Positions 13,301-23,100 of a stretch of DNA of 64,000 nucleotides are shown piece by piece. Below the pieces are notes generated by a model. It searched no databases and was not told the origin of the DNA. It saw only the letters and a program-made list of their open reading frames with translations. Position 1 is the stretch's first letter. The number at the start of each line of letters is the position of its first letter. Origin of the DNA: Dreissena polymorpha. Its lineage: Eukaryota; Mollusca; Bivalvia; Myida; Dreissenidae. The position numbers were made by a program, and so were the translations under genes. The stretch is from assembly GCF_020536995.1 (NCBI RefSeq), contig NC_068356.1, forward strand, positions 80,643,107-80,707,106, given 5' to 3'.

Positions 13301-13701
13301 GTCAATATTGTAAGGAAAACAAAAATGGAAATGCCGAAATACTGACTCAACAAAGATCTACATAACGGTCGAATCAATATTGTAAGGAAAACATAAATGG
13401 TAGACCACGTGTTTCTTTCCAACCAACTATTTTTTAAGGATTAATGTCTCTCTTTTCATTGCAATATATTTGAGTTTCTTTTAAACGCCAGCTGATTACA
13501 ACCACAACAATCAAAACAGAATATTACAATGAATGTACCTGAATTGCCAAAGTTTTTGGTACTGTAACCAATAATATAACGGTTATTTGTTTCAATTTCT
13601 TCTTTTTTAATGTGTGCTTTTGCATCGCCAAGGCTACTGAATATAAGTATTTCGTCTTCATTGCGATTTCTCGCGTGGAGGTTAACACTAACAGACGCCA
13701 T
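744..13701 (-). CDS. CARF-like / MULE-type transposase-derived protein with C-terminal PHD finger (14 exons, 770 aa)
   Basis: Exons read on the minus strand are 13701-13539, 12165-12029, 11202-11071, 10735-10610, 9279-9025, 8002-7922, 7166-7092, 4809-4506, 3906-3677, 3352-3177, 2811-2677, 1768-1486, 1307-1216 and 867-744. All have AG acceptors and GT donors, and every phase matches, giving one 770-codon frame from MASVSVNLHARN to a TAA. Residues ~101-300 (TRHALQPSKKMDCPASI, VVFPNVEHKYH, DACPDALVYVRQK) resemble the ALS2CR8/CARF region of calcium-responsive transcription factor. Residues ~324-604 match a MULE transposase domain, ~605-699 are tandem repeats, and ~720-763 form a PHD finger. The likely role is a nuclear DNA- or chromatin-binding protein descended from a transposase; that is inference. 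The regular intron structure and intact frame argue for a host gene rather than a recent transposon. The exon 12 donor (GTTGAA) is the weakest junction. The last exon could also splice at AAG|GTACAG at the left edge instead of stopping at 744. Confidence 0.82.
1486..1768 (-). repeat. In-frame coding minisatellite: seven 39-bp units (13 aa each) forming exon 12
   Basis: Seven near-identical 39-bp units read on the minus strand as TAM(H/Y/Q/L)(N/K)RGGESSSS. The unit length is divisible by three, so copy-number change keeps the frame. The block starts after a TTTAG acceptor at 1769-1770. The first base completes a codon with the last two bases of exon 11 (GA|C, Asp605), so it is in phase with the transposase exon. 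It ends YSREK before a GTTGAA donor that is in phase with the next exon (KQRSSFVYTE). It encodes a Ser/Gly-rich, positively charged linker between the transposase core and the PHD finger. A long open frame also exists on the plus strand here, a by-product of the repeat. Confidence 0.75.
1939..2225 (+). repeat. Hairpin-type repeat, family 'CCCCTACCGGCTCCACC'
   Basis: Shares about 280 bp with 49240-49530: 'GCAAGCAATATATGTCCCC…' at one end, 'TTTTTGACGTAGGAACAAAA' inside, and a run of GACAGACTGACAGAC-like motifs before a CCTCCGGTA end. It lies in the intron between exons 11 and 12 of the CARF/PHD gene. Confidence 0.65.
2331..2412. repeat. Perfect-looking inverted repeat (hairpin)
   Basis: Arms 2331-2361 and 2382-2412 (TCGTCGCTGT…CTCGTAGCT against AGCTACGAG…ACAGCGACGA) are complementary over about 31 bases with two mismatches and a 20-base loop. 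It is probably a small hairpin transposon remnant, in an intron. Confidence 0.6.
2465..2654 (+). mobile_element. tRNA-derived SINE, copy 1
   Basis: Begins CGCGGTGGTCTAGTGGATGA (A-box-like) followed ~35 bases later by GGGTTCCATCCC (B-box-like), so the head is tRNA-derived. The body, including 'GGACTCGACAGTGTTCATAT' and 'CTATAATAGGCCTTCC', matches the reverse strand of 15421-15606. The 3' end stops about 22 bases from the donor of exon 11 of the CARF/PHD gene, in the intron. No poly-A tail is seen. Confidence 0.75.
3177..4809 (-). CDS. MULE-type DDE core exons of the CARF/PHD gene (exons 8-10)
   Basis: This is part of the 744-13701 gene. Exon 8 (4809-4506) carries LLRRYGNEMVLLDSTYKTS and ALPLFFIAVKTN, the hallmark first-Asp block of MULE transposases (Asp349 in my numbering), and YMTDNDEKEI (Asp410). 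Exon 9 (3906-3677) begins with the LLCDFHRVQAWMRWL block, in which Cys and His are family-typical. Exon 10 (3352-3177) contains VGVHTNNGIERLHGTFKAQ, where Glu523 is the expected third catalytic acid. All three acidic residues are therefore present by eye, which is unusual for a domesticated transposase that has lost cutting activity. No terminal inverted repeats bracketing these exons were seen. Assignment of the triad rests on motif memory, not on alignment. Confidence 0.8.
5487..6835 (+). repeat. Compound tandem-core repeat with 'CCCCC…GGGGG' ends
   Basis: Starts CAAGAGTTGTCACTATAAGATG and ATGCCCCCTATAAACGC, and reaches a first GGGGGCATAAAC end near 5950. From there to a TGGGGGCATAAAAAG end at ~6833 it repeats a ~120-bp unit (AGAGCGGACACCATGCTGAA, ACTAAGTGACCCCGTGACCT, ATGTTCGAACTTGGC) about four times. 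The head matches 42828-43145. It lies in the large intron between exons 7 and 8 of the CARF/PHD gene. Confidence 0.65.
8137..8330 (-). repeat. Repeat family 'ATATCCCCCGCCAAT', copy 1
   Basis: GAATTGATATCCCCCGCCAAT, GACGGATGGACAACGCC, CATACCAAGTTTCAATGAAAT and GGGCCATAACTC are all shared with 56335-56800, which has the fuller version. Intronic. Confidence 0.6.
8611..8708. repeat. Palindromic hairpin element
   Basis: TACCATATTTTATTAAAC at 8611 is mirrored by GTTTAATAAAATATGGTA ending at 8708. A second inner pair is TTCAGGAA/TTCCTGGA, and a GCGAGCC…GGCGAGCC core follows. Probably a small MITE; intronic. Confidence 0.55.
11700..11975 (+). repeat. Repeat family with perfect AGGTCAnnnTGACCT palindrome, copy 1
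   Basis: Shares 'AAGCTTGTCAGAAT', a poly-T tract, AGGTCACAGTGACCT (11760-11774), TTTGACCTAGTGACCC, 'ACTCATCAAGGTGCA' and a GACGA/GAGCTGGCTATGACAATRCC end with 24693-24931, 53980-54278 and, inverted, 25075-25366. Lies in the intron between exons 2 and 3 of the CARF/PHD gene. Confidence 0.7.
12294..12514 (-). repeat. Hairpin-ended repeat, family 'GTGTTTGTCAGAAAC', copy 1
   Basis: Begins AGATGTGTTTGTCAGAAACAATGCC, contains TGCAGCTCCATTAGATAC and AGACAGACGGACAG, and ends TTTGATCCGGGGGCATAAC. Related copies are at 19221-19493, 27200-27462, 34348-34581 and 51151-51482. Confidence 0.65.
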
Positions 13702-14127
13702 ATTGAAAACTACGACCAACTTTCGGTATCAGTCTCTTTACGGCATTTTTTTTTTTTGCTTCCATTGTTGCCATAATTCCCATACGAAACTGACTCGACG
13801 GACATTCACAACTCTTTCATCCAAATTACGTCCATAAGAAGCTTGACTAGTGATGAACAAGCGCTTCCAAAACAAATATAACAAATATTTTTTTTATACG
13901 AGTATACGTATTAATCAATCATGAAATGTATGTTCCAGAAGAAAAAAATGTTTGACATAGAGTCCATTATTCAAAAACACACAAGAAAAATTACTTTAAT
14001 CCGTGAATATTAATTTTAACTCTATATTATTTCGTGTTTTGTTACCGTTACTGTTCGGTATAGTCTGAACAAGCGGTGTTAGGGCAAAAGTTTTCGTCTG
14101 AATATTTATCCTACTATAAACAAAATA
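13702..14127. promoter_or_regulatory. Putative bidirectional promoter between the two divergent start codons
   Basis: The minus-strand ATG at 13701 (CARF/PHD gene) and the plus-strand ATG at 14128 (zinc-finger gene) are separated by only 426 bp that contain no repeat family found elsewhere in the window. Both 5' UTRs and a shared promoter must fit here unless non-coding first exons lie further away. I see no convincing TATA box. Inference from arrangement only. Confidence 0.5.
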
Positions 14128-17100
14128 ATGTTTGCAATTGCTAAAGCACGAATATCGCAAGAAATTGTTGATACTATTGACCCTGAAATAATAGCAACCA
14201 AGTTCGTATACGTTGAACAAAAATGCGGGGTTAGAATTGAAAAATCGGACACTACTTTTAGTTTGACAGGCCCATGGGATTCAATAAAAGAAGCACACGC
14301 AGTGCTTTCCAGGCTGCTTCTGAACGGACACGATGAGGGAGCGGCTTCCTCTCGCAGTCACGAGAAAAAATTACCACAACCTAAAGAAAAGTTCGTCAAA
14401 ATTAAATGTATGTCAACATAACGGATACAAATGTATGCCAACATAACGGATACAAATGTTTATCTTCTACTTCGTATCGTCCAGTCACCTATTTCGGTCG
14501 ATGGTAGATTTATTGCGCGTGCGCTCTATCCAAGTGACGAATGACGTCATTGTTTTGTGTGGACATAGCAAATGTCAACATCGACGGCTACTCGAAGTGT
14601 TTATCAAAAAATAAGGACATAACATGTACAGATTTAAATCTGAATTGATTTACATCGACATTTTGATCATTTTTGCGATTGCTTTTTTTTGCTCTTTTTA
14701 CAAAAATATCATCAACATACAGAAACTTCGTTTTTGATAGTTCCCAGTATGCCAAGGCCTGCTAAGTCACTACTATTTTAATGTAACTGTTTGGACAACC
14801 CTCGCCGAAATATTTAGGTCTGGAGTCAATCGACCGAAACAGGTGACTCAGTACACAACTTTCCTCGTATGTTTTCATAGCAGAATCTTAGTGTTATGGA
14901 AAAAAGGGGAAGCACTTGAACGATCTCAATAAATGAATTGATGGACTGTAAATAAGTCTTGCTGTGCGTATTTGTTATTTTGCCGAATTTATTGTATTAA
15001 ATCTAAAATATTTTCGATTATTTGTTACATCGACTCGAGAATACTTCCTTAACAGGGTTTTTTTTGGCCCGGCTATGTTTCCAATCCCAGAAAGTATACT
15101 TTTTTCCCAAAATGTGGCAAAAAATTCCCAATTAAAAAAAAAATGTTTTTTTTTTTTTTTTATTTTTTTTTAGAAAGAAGTCTAATGCGTATTTCATCTC
15201 AATTTCAATTCAATTACATCTAACAAAGTATTATATGATTTTGTTCTTTTAATTTGAATGCTTATAAAGAGTTATATCAAATTTAGTATTTCCCTAATCA
15301 GTGGACTTTTCATGTGGAAAAAAAAGCTAATGATTTTATTTTCCCAATTTCATGAAAATGCCGATAAAATTCCCAATTCCAATTGGGCTATCTTCCCAAA
15401 AAGTGGAAAAAAAACCTGCTACAGTAAATTGCTGACTATTACGGGAAGGCCTATTATAGGCAGATATGGACACTGTTGAGTCCGTTTCCTGGGATGAACC
15501 AGTCTTTGGTGTCTGGAGGAGATTATGAGAAAGCTCCCCAAGTAGGGAGCTAACCCACAAACTCCCAACCCCTATGCGGACACCTCATCTACTACACCAC
15601 CGCGACCTTATATTAATGACTTATGGTCAATGACCAATAATTCAGAAATCCCATTAATCATTTCCATAACCACTCGATATGCCGTAACTGGAGGATAACA
15701 CTGATATAATTAAAGGGATCTTTTCACGCTTTGGTAAATTGACAAAATTGAAAAAAGTTGTTTCAGATTCGTAAGTTTTCGTTTTAGTTATGATATTTGT
15801 GAGGAAACAGTAATACTGAACATTAACCATGCTCTAATATAGCCATTATATGCATCTTTTGACGATTTTAAAACCTAAAAATTATAAAGCGTTGCAACGC
15901 GAAACGATTGAATAATTTGGAGAGTTCTGTTTTTGTCGTTAAATTTTGTGCAACTACGAAGATTGCTTATATAAGGTATAAAATACGTCAAGAATGTGTA
16001 TTCGGCGGAATAGCTCAGTAGGCTAAAGCGTTTTTACTTCAGGACTCTGGCAGGACTCCAGGGGTCATTGGTTCGAAACCTGCTCCGGGCAATGTTCTTT
16101 TCCTTTTTTAATTTTTTTCTTGATTTTTTACTGGAGCTTTTACGATCCAATGTTTACATTTATCAATATAAAGCATTTAATGAATAAGTTAAAAAAATGC
16201 CAAAATCTGTGAAAAGGCCCCTTTAAATGTTTAACAGCAAATTGTAATTTAGCTGAAACATTTAAAAGGTTTAATGAAGTATATTATCTCTGCAATTTCA
16301 CAAGATAGTTTTATCTTTGGTCATTGATCCCCATTTTGGCGAAATGGGTGCCCAGGACCTCCACGTTGTTTTAAATTTTTCACAGCTGCAATTTTAAAGC
16401 TGAAATTCTTTTCTTTTTTTTTAAGAAAATGCTCACAGTTTATTCTTCTTTTCAGCCAATCCAAAGAGAGGGCGCAAAATGCCACCAAGCATAGTTCCAG
16501 AGCCTGATGTTTTTATTCAATACAAAGACAAGGGTTTTAAAACCCCAAAAGAAATAGACATCAAGGAAGTTCTGAATGACTTTCAAAAAACAAAGACTGG
16601 TCAAAATATCAAACAGGAAGAACTGCTTAAAGCTTTACAGAAAGGTCCTTGTCTTCCGTTAGAAGATGCATTGTGGTTCTCACAAAGCAATATAACTGAA
16701 CAAGTGGAGGATGATTTGGTAAACAATCTTCATGCAAATAAAGCATCTCCAGAGCAAGTTGAACCTTGCATTGATGCAAATGATTCAGAGACTGATGATG
16801 TTCTACATAGCAATGAAAGAACTGCGTATGTAGACATAAACACAGCTGCAAATGAACCAGAGCCCACTGTGCAATCAACTCTCATATCTTCTGACATTTC
16901 TGAGCTAAAGAATATGACTGTGAGTTCTCAGTGTGATGAAACTACTCAACCACTTGATCCTTATTTTGATACAATTGTTACTGTTACTGAGACAGATCAT
17001 GCAGGCGCTTTAGCATGTGAGACTAAATCAGCAGAATCTGTTGTCAGCAAGGGTTGTTCTGTCCAGGGGAGTACTGCAGGGGATTCAGCCTTCAGGCAAG

Positions 17101-20100
17101 TACAATTTTTTTCAAGGATTCAGCCTGAAACAGTTGTATGTGATTTATTCATCCAACTTAATCTTCATTCTACAAAGTATCTGTAACTTGACCTAGTCCC
17201 AAATTGAATCTTAAATTTTACTGCCCTTCCAAAATTGGGATACAATATTTATGCCCCCCTTCGAAGAAGAGGGGGTATATTGTTTTGCTAATGTTGGTCG
17301 GTCCGTCCGTCCACCAGATGGTTTCCGGATGATAACTCAAGAACGCTTAGGCCTAGGATCATGAAACTTTATAGGTACATTGATGATGACTGGCAGATGA
17401 CCTCTATTGATTTTCAGGTCACTAGGTCAAAAGTCAAGGTCACAGTGACTCGAAATAGTAAAATGGATTCCGGATGATAACTCACGAATGCTTAGGCCTA
17501 GGATCATAAAACTTCATAGGTAAATTGATCATGACTTGCAGATGACCCCTATTGATTTTCTGGTCACTAGGTCAAAGGTCAAGGTCACAGTGACACGAAA
17601 CAGTAAAATGGTTTCCGGATGATAACTAAAGAAAGCTTACGCCTAAGATCATGAAACTTCATAGGTACATTGATCATGACTCGCAGATGACCCCTTATGA
17701 TTTTCAGGTCACTAGGTCAAAGGTCAAGGTCACAGTAACCCGAAATAGTAAAATGGTTTCCTGATGATAACTCAAGAATAATTAGGCCTAGGATCATGAA
17801 ACTTCATTGGTACATTAATCATGACTGGCAGGGGACCCCTATTGATTTTCAGGTCACTAGGTCAAAGGTGAAGGTCACAGTGACAAAAAACGTATTCACA
17901 CAATAGCTGCCACTACAACTGACAGTCCATTTGGGGGGCATGCATGTTTTACAAACAACCCTTGTTTGTATTGATTGGAAAAAGACATATGAAATGCTGT
18001 TCTTGAATAAATCGAGGAATTCTAATAATGTGAATACAGATAATAAAAAAGTGAGATAGGCCACTTGTCATCCTTTGGTATGTCTATTTGTTTCGAGAAT
18101 TAATTAATTTTGATGCAGGTGATAACTGCTCGACTACCAACAATATTTAACCCTCTACCACTTAGATACGTTAGATACGTTCTTTGACACATTTGTAGTC
18201 TCTTAGAAAGTTAAATTTAATGAAAGACCTTTCTTACTGGATTTTTTTTTTCTTAACAGTGATAGGACAGAAGAGAATTGTAAAGACCAACTCCTTGTCA
18301 AGAAGTCAGACAAAAGAAAACAGGGTAACAAGGTAGCCACACACTTTTTTAAAGTCATTGCCGCTTTGATAATGAACATAAGTTACACATTATTTTTCCC
18401 CATTTTGAATTCTGAAGGCCAAAGCGCAATGTGATAAAAAAGTCTGATTGCAAGTATGAACCTTTTAATCTCAAACTTGTGGTCATTAGAGAAACTTCAA
18501 TTTTTTTTGTTTAACAGTTAAAATGATAACTATGTAGTCTTTTTAATTTTTTTCACAATAGAAATATGTTCTATTTTATATACTGGCAGGGTTATTGTAA
18601 CTAACAATTATTTAGTAGATATAAATGTAGTTTTTAAGAGGAAATCTTTAAAAATACCATTGTTCTTGAAGTGCATAAGTTTACACAACAAATGTGTTTT
18701 ATTGTCATTCCATTTTTGCCATTTAAATTATATTTTCTTTGAGATATACTTTTCATTTTCCAGAACAAGCAGTTTTCCAGGGCAGCTGGTTCAAAGGTCG
18801 CAAGTAAGAGACCTGCAGAAAGGGCAACAAGAAACAACAACAAGAGAGTGACCAAAACAACTAGTACACATTTCATGGAAAACATGGAAAATCATTTAAT
18901 TGAAAATAAGGCTACCTTTACAGGTAAATTTGTAAATAAAAATATTTGTGAAATTTTCTTGCACACATGGTGAACATTAAATTCCAAATCATTAACATTT
19001 AAATGCCGTTTTTTTACTGGAAGTACAAGGTTTGCCAAAAACAGTGGACCATTTTTTGTTGTATCTGAATTTTATTGGTTTGTGTGCAATATGTACATTT
19101 CTCTGTAACTACAAACAGATATTCAATCAAAACTTCACACTCATCGTGGACATCATTACGCCAGGTCATGGGTAAGACTTGCAAATCTAACCTTCAAATT
19201 AGCATAATTATGGTCCTTTTTATGCCCCCAGATCGAATGATTGGGGGTATATTGTTTTTTGCCTGTCTGTCTGTCATTGTATGTGTGTCTGTGTCTGTCA
19301 CTAAACTTTAACTTTGGTCATAACTTTTGCAATATTGAAGATAGCAACTTGATATTTGGCATGCATGTGTATCTCATGGAGCTGCACATTTTGAGTGGTG
19401 AAAGGTCAAGGTCATCCTTCAAGGTCAAAGGTCAAATATATGGCTTCAAAGCAGCACAATAGGGGGCATTGGGTTTCTGACAAACACATCTCTTGTTTGT
19501 TAACCAGGTTTTCCGAAGGAAAAAACTGGTTATTTGATTGGCGAATGTCGGCGGGTGGGCTGGCGGGCGGTTTGGCGGAACATGCTTGTCCGGGCCATAA
19601 CTATGTTGTTCATTTAGAGATTTTAAAATCATTTGGCACATTTGTTCACCATCATTGGACGGTGTGTCGCGCGAAAGAATTATGTCGATATCTCCAAGGT
19701 CACACTTTGAGTTCAAATGTCAAATATGGCCATAAATGAGCTTGTCCGGGCCATAACTATGTCGTTCATGGTGAGATTTCAAAATCATATGGCACCTTTG
19801 TTCACCATCATTGGACGGTGTGTCACACGAAATAATTACATTGATATCTCCAAGGTCAAGGTCACCACTTGAGTTGAAAACCTGGTTTTGTGACAATTTT
19901 GTCCCTTGTTTAGAATATTCAGGTTAACATTTGCATTCATCAACTGAATATTTAAATATTCAAAACAGAATATTAATGTATTTCTTAGTTGTCAGTACAT
20001 ATGGTCACTGACCAAGGGGCACACTGCTGACCTGCAATTTAGCAGAAAGATGCACCATTTGTACTTACCGGTACACATTTAACGTTAAAGTTTGTTTTTT

Positions 20101-23100
20101 GTTAGACAATAATGGAAGATTGCTTGGACAAACTTTAATTAAACTTAAGATATAGCAAGTTTGTATTAAGATCCTGCATTTGGGGCCATAGGTAAGGGCG
20201 AGATATTTAATAACTTCAGTTCGATAAAAATGTTTTAATGAAATTGTGGAGATAGCTGACGCGCTTATATAGTGTGCGATTGCATTTGGGCTCGGTAAGG
20301 TCAGGGTCACTGCTATTAGAAATGGAATAACGAATTTCTTTTAATTACAGTACATAGATTCAAAAGGCTGTATTGTGCTGTACTTTTCTGTAAAGGTTAT
20401 GTTCATGCAGGCCTAGGTGGGGGAGGGTGCATTTTGGGCCAAGGTCACTGTTACTGAAAGTTTAGAAGATAATTTGACTTTGCTTTGAGGTGTTGCGCTA
20501 AAATTTTGTATGTAGCATAGGTACTTGTTTACCCTGGGATTACATTTTGGGCCTTTCACGTCAATAAGAATGTCACATATATTAGGAAAACAGTTTCTAC
20601 TCATCAAGTTGAGTTTTGATGGAGGTTTTGGATATATTTACATACAATAAATTTAACTATTATAACAAATGAAAATGGGCAGGTTTTTCGTGTTATCTTT
20701 ATTTTCAGGTTTGATTAAACTTACCATGTAACTTTAACAAATATTCAGCAAAAAATATGTTTTCACAGTTATTAACAGTCTATCAGTTGAAGGACAGAAC
20801 ATGTGCATTGCACTTTCAAAGCATGAGATTAGTCGAGCACGCTATCTTGGGACATCTCTTGTATTGCATATTTGTTGGCTGAACATGATTTCCCTCAGGA
20901 ATAAATATTGTGTAAGATAAAATACAGGGGTTTTTCAGCACTGTCTTGGCCTCCGGAAAACGGAGGCATTCCCAAAGCAATTGGACCCGATCCCAAACCG
21001 AAATTATAAAAAAAAATCCCAATTTCAAAAAAAAAAAAAAAAAAATTTTTTTTTTTTTTTTTAAAGAAGTGTCTTATGACTTATGATTATTAGTTTATGA
21101 GAAAGAAGTGTCTTATGATTATAAAATTATTATTAACCTGGTGTGCTCCCTATTACCACACGGTTTGGTTTAAACTTACCCATCTGATGCTTACACTTTG
21201 TACCTGCATTGAAGATCTAGACCCTAATGACAAAACATTGGAGGAGCTGTGTGATGCTTTCAAAAACAGAAAGCAGAGAAAAATTATGCAACTTGTGTCA
21301 CTAACCATTGTTTGTTTTTGTCAAAAATATCTGCTTTAAGTTTTTGACTGTAAAAAACTTATCTCAGTGTATAACTGAAACTGAAAGACAAAATTGCAGT
21401 TCTTGACAAAACGTTGAACATGCCAGATATTGCATGTGTTTATATAAAAAAGACAAAATAACAAATAAAAACAAATTTATTTATTAAACCACTGACTTAT
21501 TTAAGCATGATAAATTCACAATGTTTTCCCAAAATGAGCGGTTTCATCGATGCAAAAATTTCCAAAATGGACAATTTTGTCGATAAAAAATTCCCAATTT
21601 GGTCACACTCCTTTTCCCAAAATAGGCAGAAAAAACCCTGAAATATAAACAGAAATAAATGCTGCTGTAGGAATTTATGTTAATAAGTCATTATTTTAAC
21701 AAAAATTTCCAAAAGTCAGACACAACATAAAATGCTTGACAATAAATTTACTTGTACTGGAACATAAAGGAACCAGGTTCTAGGAATGCTTGGCTTAGTT
21801 TATGTGTGTAAAGTGTCGTCTCAGGTTAGCCTGTGCAGACCACACAGGCTTATCAAGAACAACATTGTCTGCATAAACTGGATTTTTGTTCAGAAGAGAT
21901 TTTGTTAAACAAACACTTACGTTGGTTTTATGCTTTGGTTTCAGTGCAAAAAAAGAAACCACAGAAAAGTCCAAATCAGCAACAACTCCCAGAAGGCATT
22001 GAAAGTTCTAACAAAAGTGACAACATAGTGCAAAAACCTAAACCAAAAAGCAAGCAACGCGCAGAACGAACTGAGAGATCTGAAAAAACTAATAACAGAG
22101 TGCAAACCTCAAAACAACAAAGCAAACAACGTAACCTCAGCATGGACCATGATAACATAAGTGATGACAAAAGTGTAGTACCGACTATTTACAAGTGTGA
22201 ACAGTGTGACTATCAGAGTACACGGAGGGACCGGCTGACTGACCACATGGGGCGAGTCCACGGCCTGCTCTCTGTCAACTGCAAGGGCGCTCAGAACAGA
22301 GATGCATTCCAGTGTGATCTGTGCGAGAAAGCATTTGTGTTTGGAAAGGACCTGAACCGCCACAAGAAGGTGGTGCATGCGAAAGAGCGCTTCACGTGCA
22401 CAGTGTGTGAGAAAGAGTACAAGTCCAAATATGTGTTCAATAAACATGTGGCCAGTCATGGGGAGAATTACAAGAAAGACATGTTTCGATGTCAGGTATG
22501 GGATGGCATTTTTAAATGGTTACTCAAAAAGAATATGACTAATTTACCTCACAGCCATTCAATTATTTGGGATGTAGATTGTACAATATGCATGTAATTA
22601 TTTTATGTAAAGTAGGTAACTTGTTTCATATTGAAAACATTTTTTAACGCACTTTTTTAAATTTTAAAACAATAGTTGTGCTCAATATCTTTATAAAGAA
22701 GTGATAAACAAGTTTGCTTACTTGTTTTTTTTTTACTACCATAACAATTTTATATTCTCTTATTAAAGAAGCTGGATAATACCATAGCTCAGAAATAAAT
22801 CATGTTTGCTTGAGGAACTTACATCCTGCTCAAATTAATGAGCGCCGCTGTTGGAAAACTTAATGCATGTGAAAAAAGTATTGTCCCAGATTAGCTTGTG
22901 CAGTTGGCAAAGGCTAATTTATGACGACACTCGATCTAGAAAGGATATTTGCTTCTGAGAGATTTCCTTTAAACCATACATTCCAAGTGAAAACAGGGCT
23001 TTTTTCCAGTGTTTGTGAAGCAGCCTTGGCTGCCCCATTTGGTAAAAAAATGAGTCGCAAAATGTTTAAAATTGTGAAAAAAAATCTGTCGTAAACTTAC

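Noticed and set aside
16004-16091. Functional tRNA gene
   Set aside because: A and B boxes are good, but a normal cloverleaf could not be drawn and it is embedded in an inverted-repeat element.
19395-19739. 114-codon plus-strand frame and its antisense
   Set aside because: Spans two adjoining repeat elements; no coding character.
22109-22459. 116-codon minus-strand frame opposite the zinc fingers
   Set aside because: Shadow of exon 5; antisense of regularly spaced Cys/His codons.
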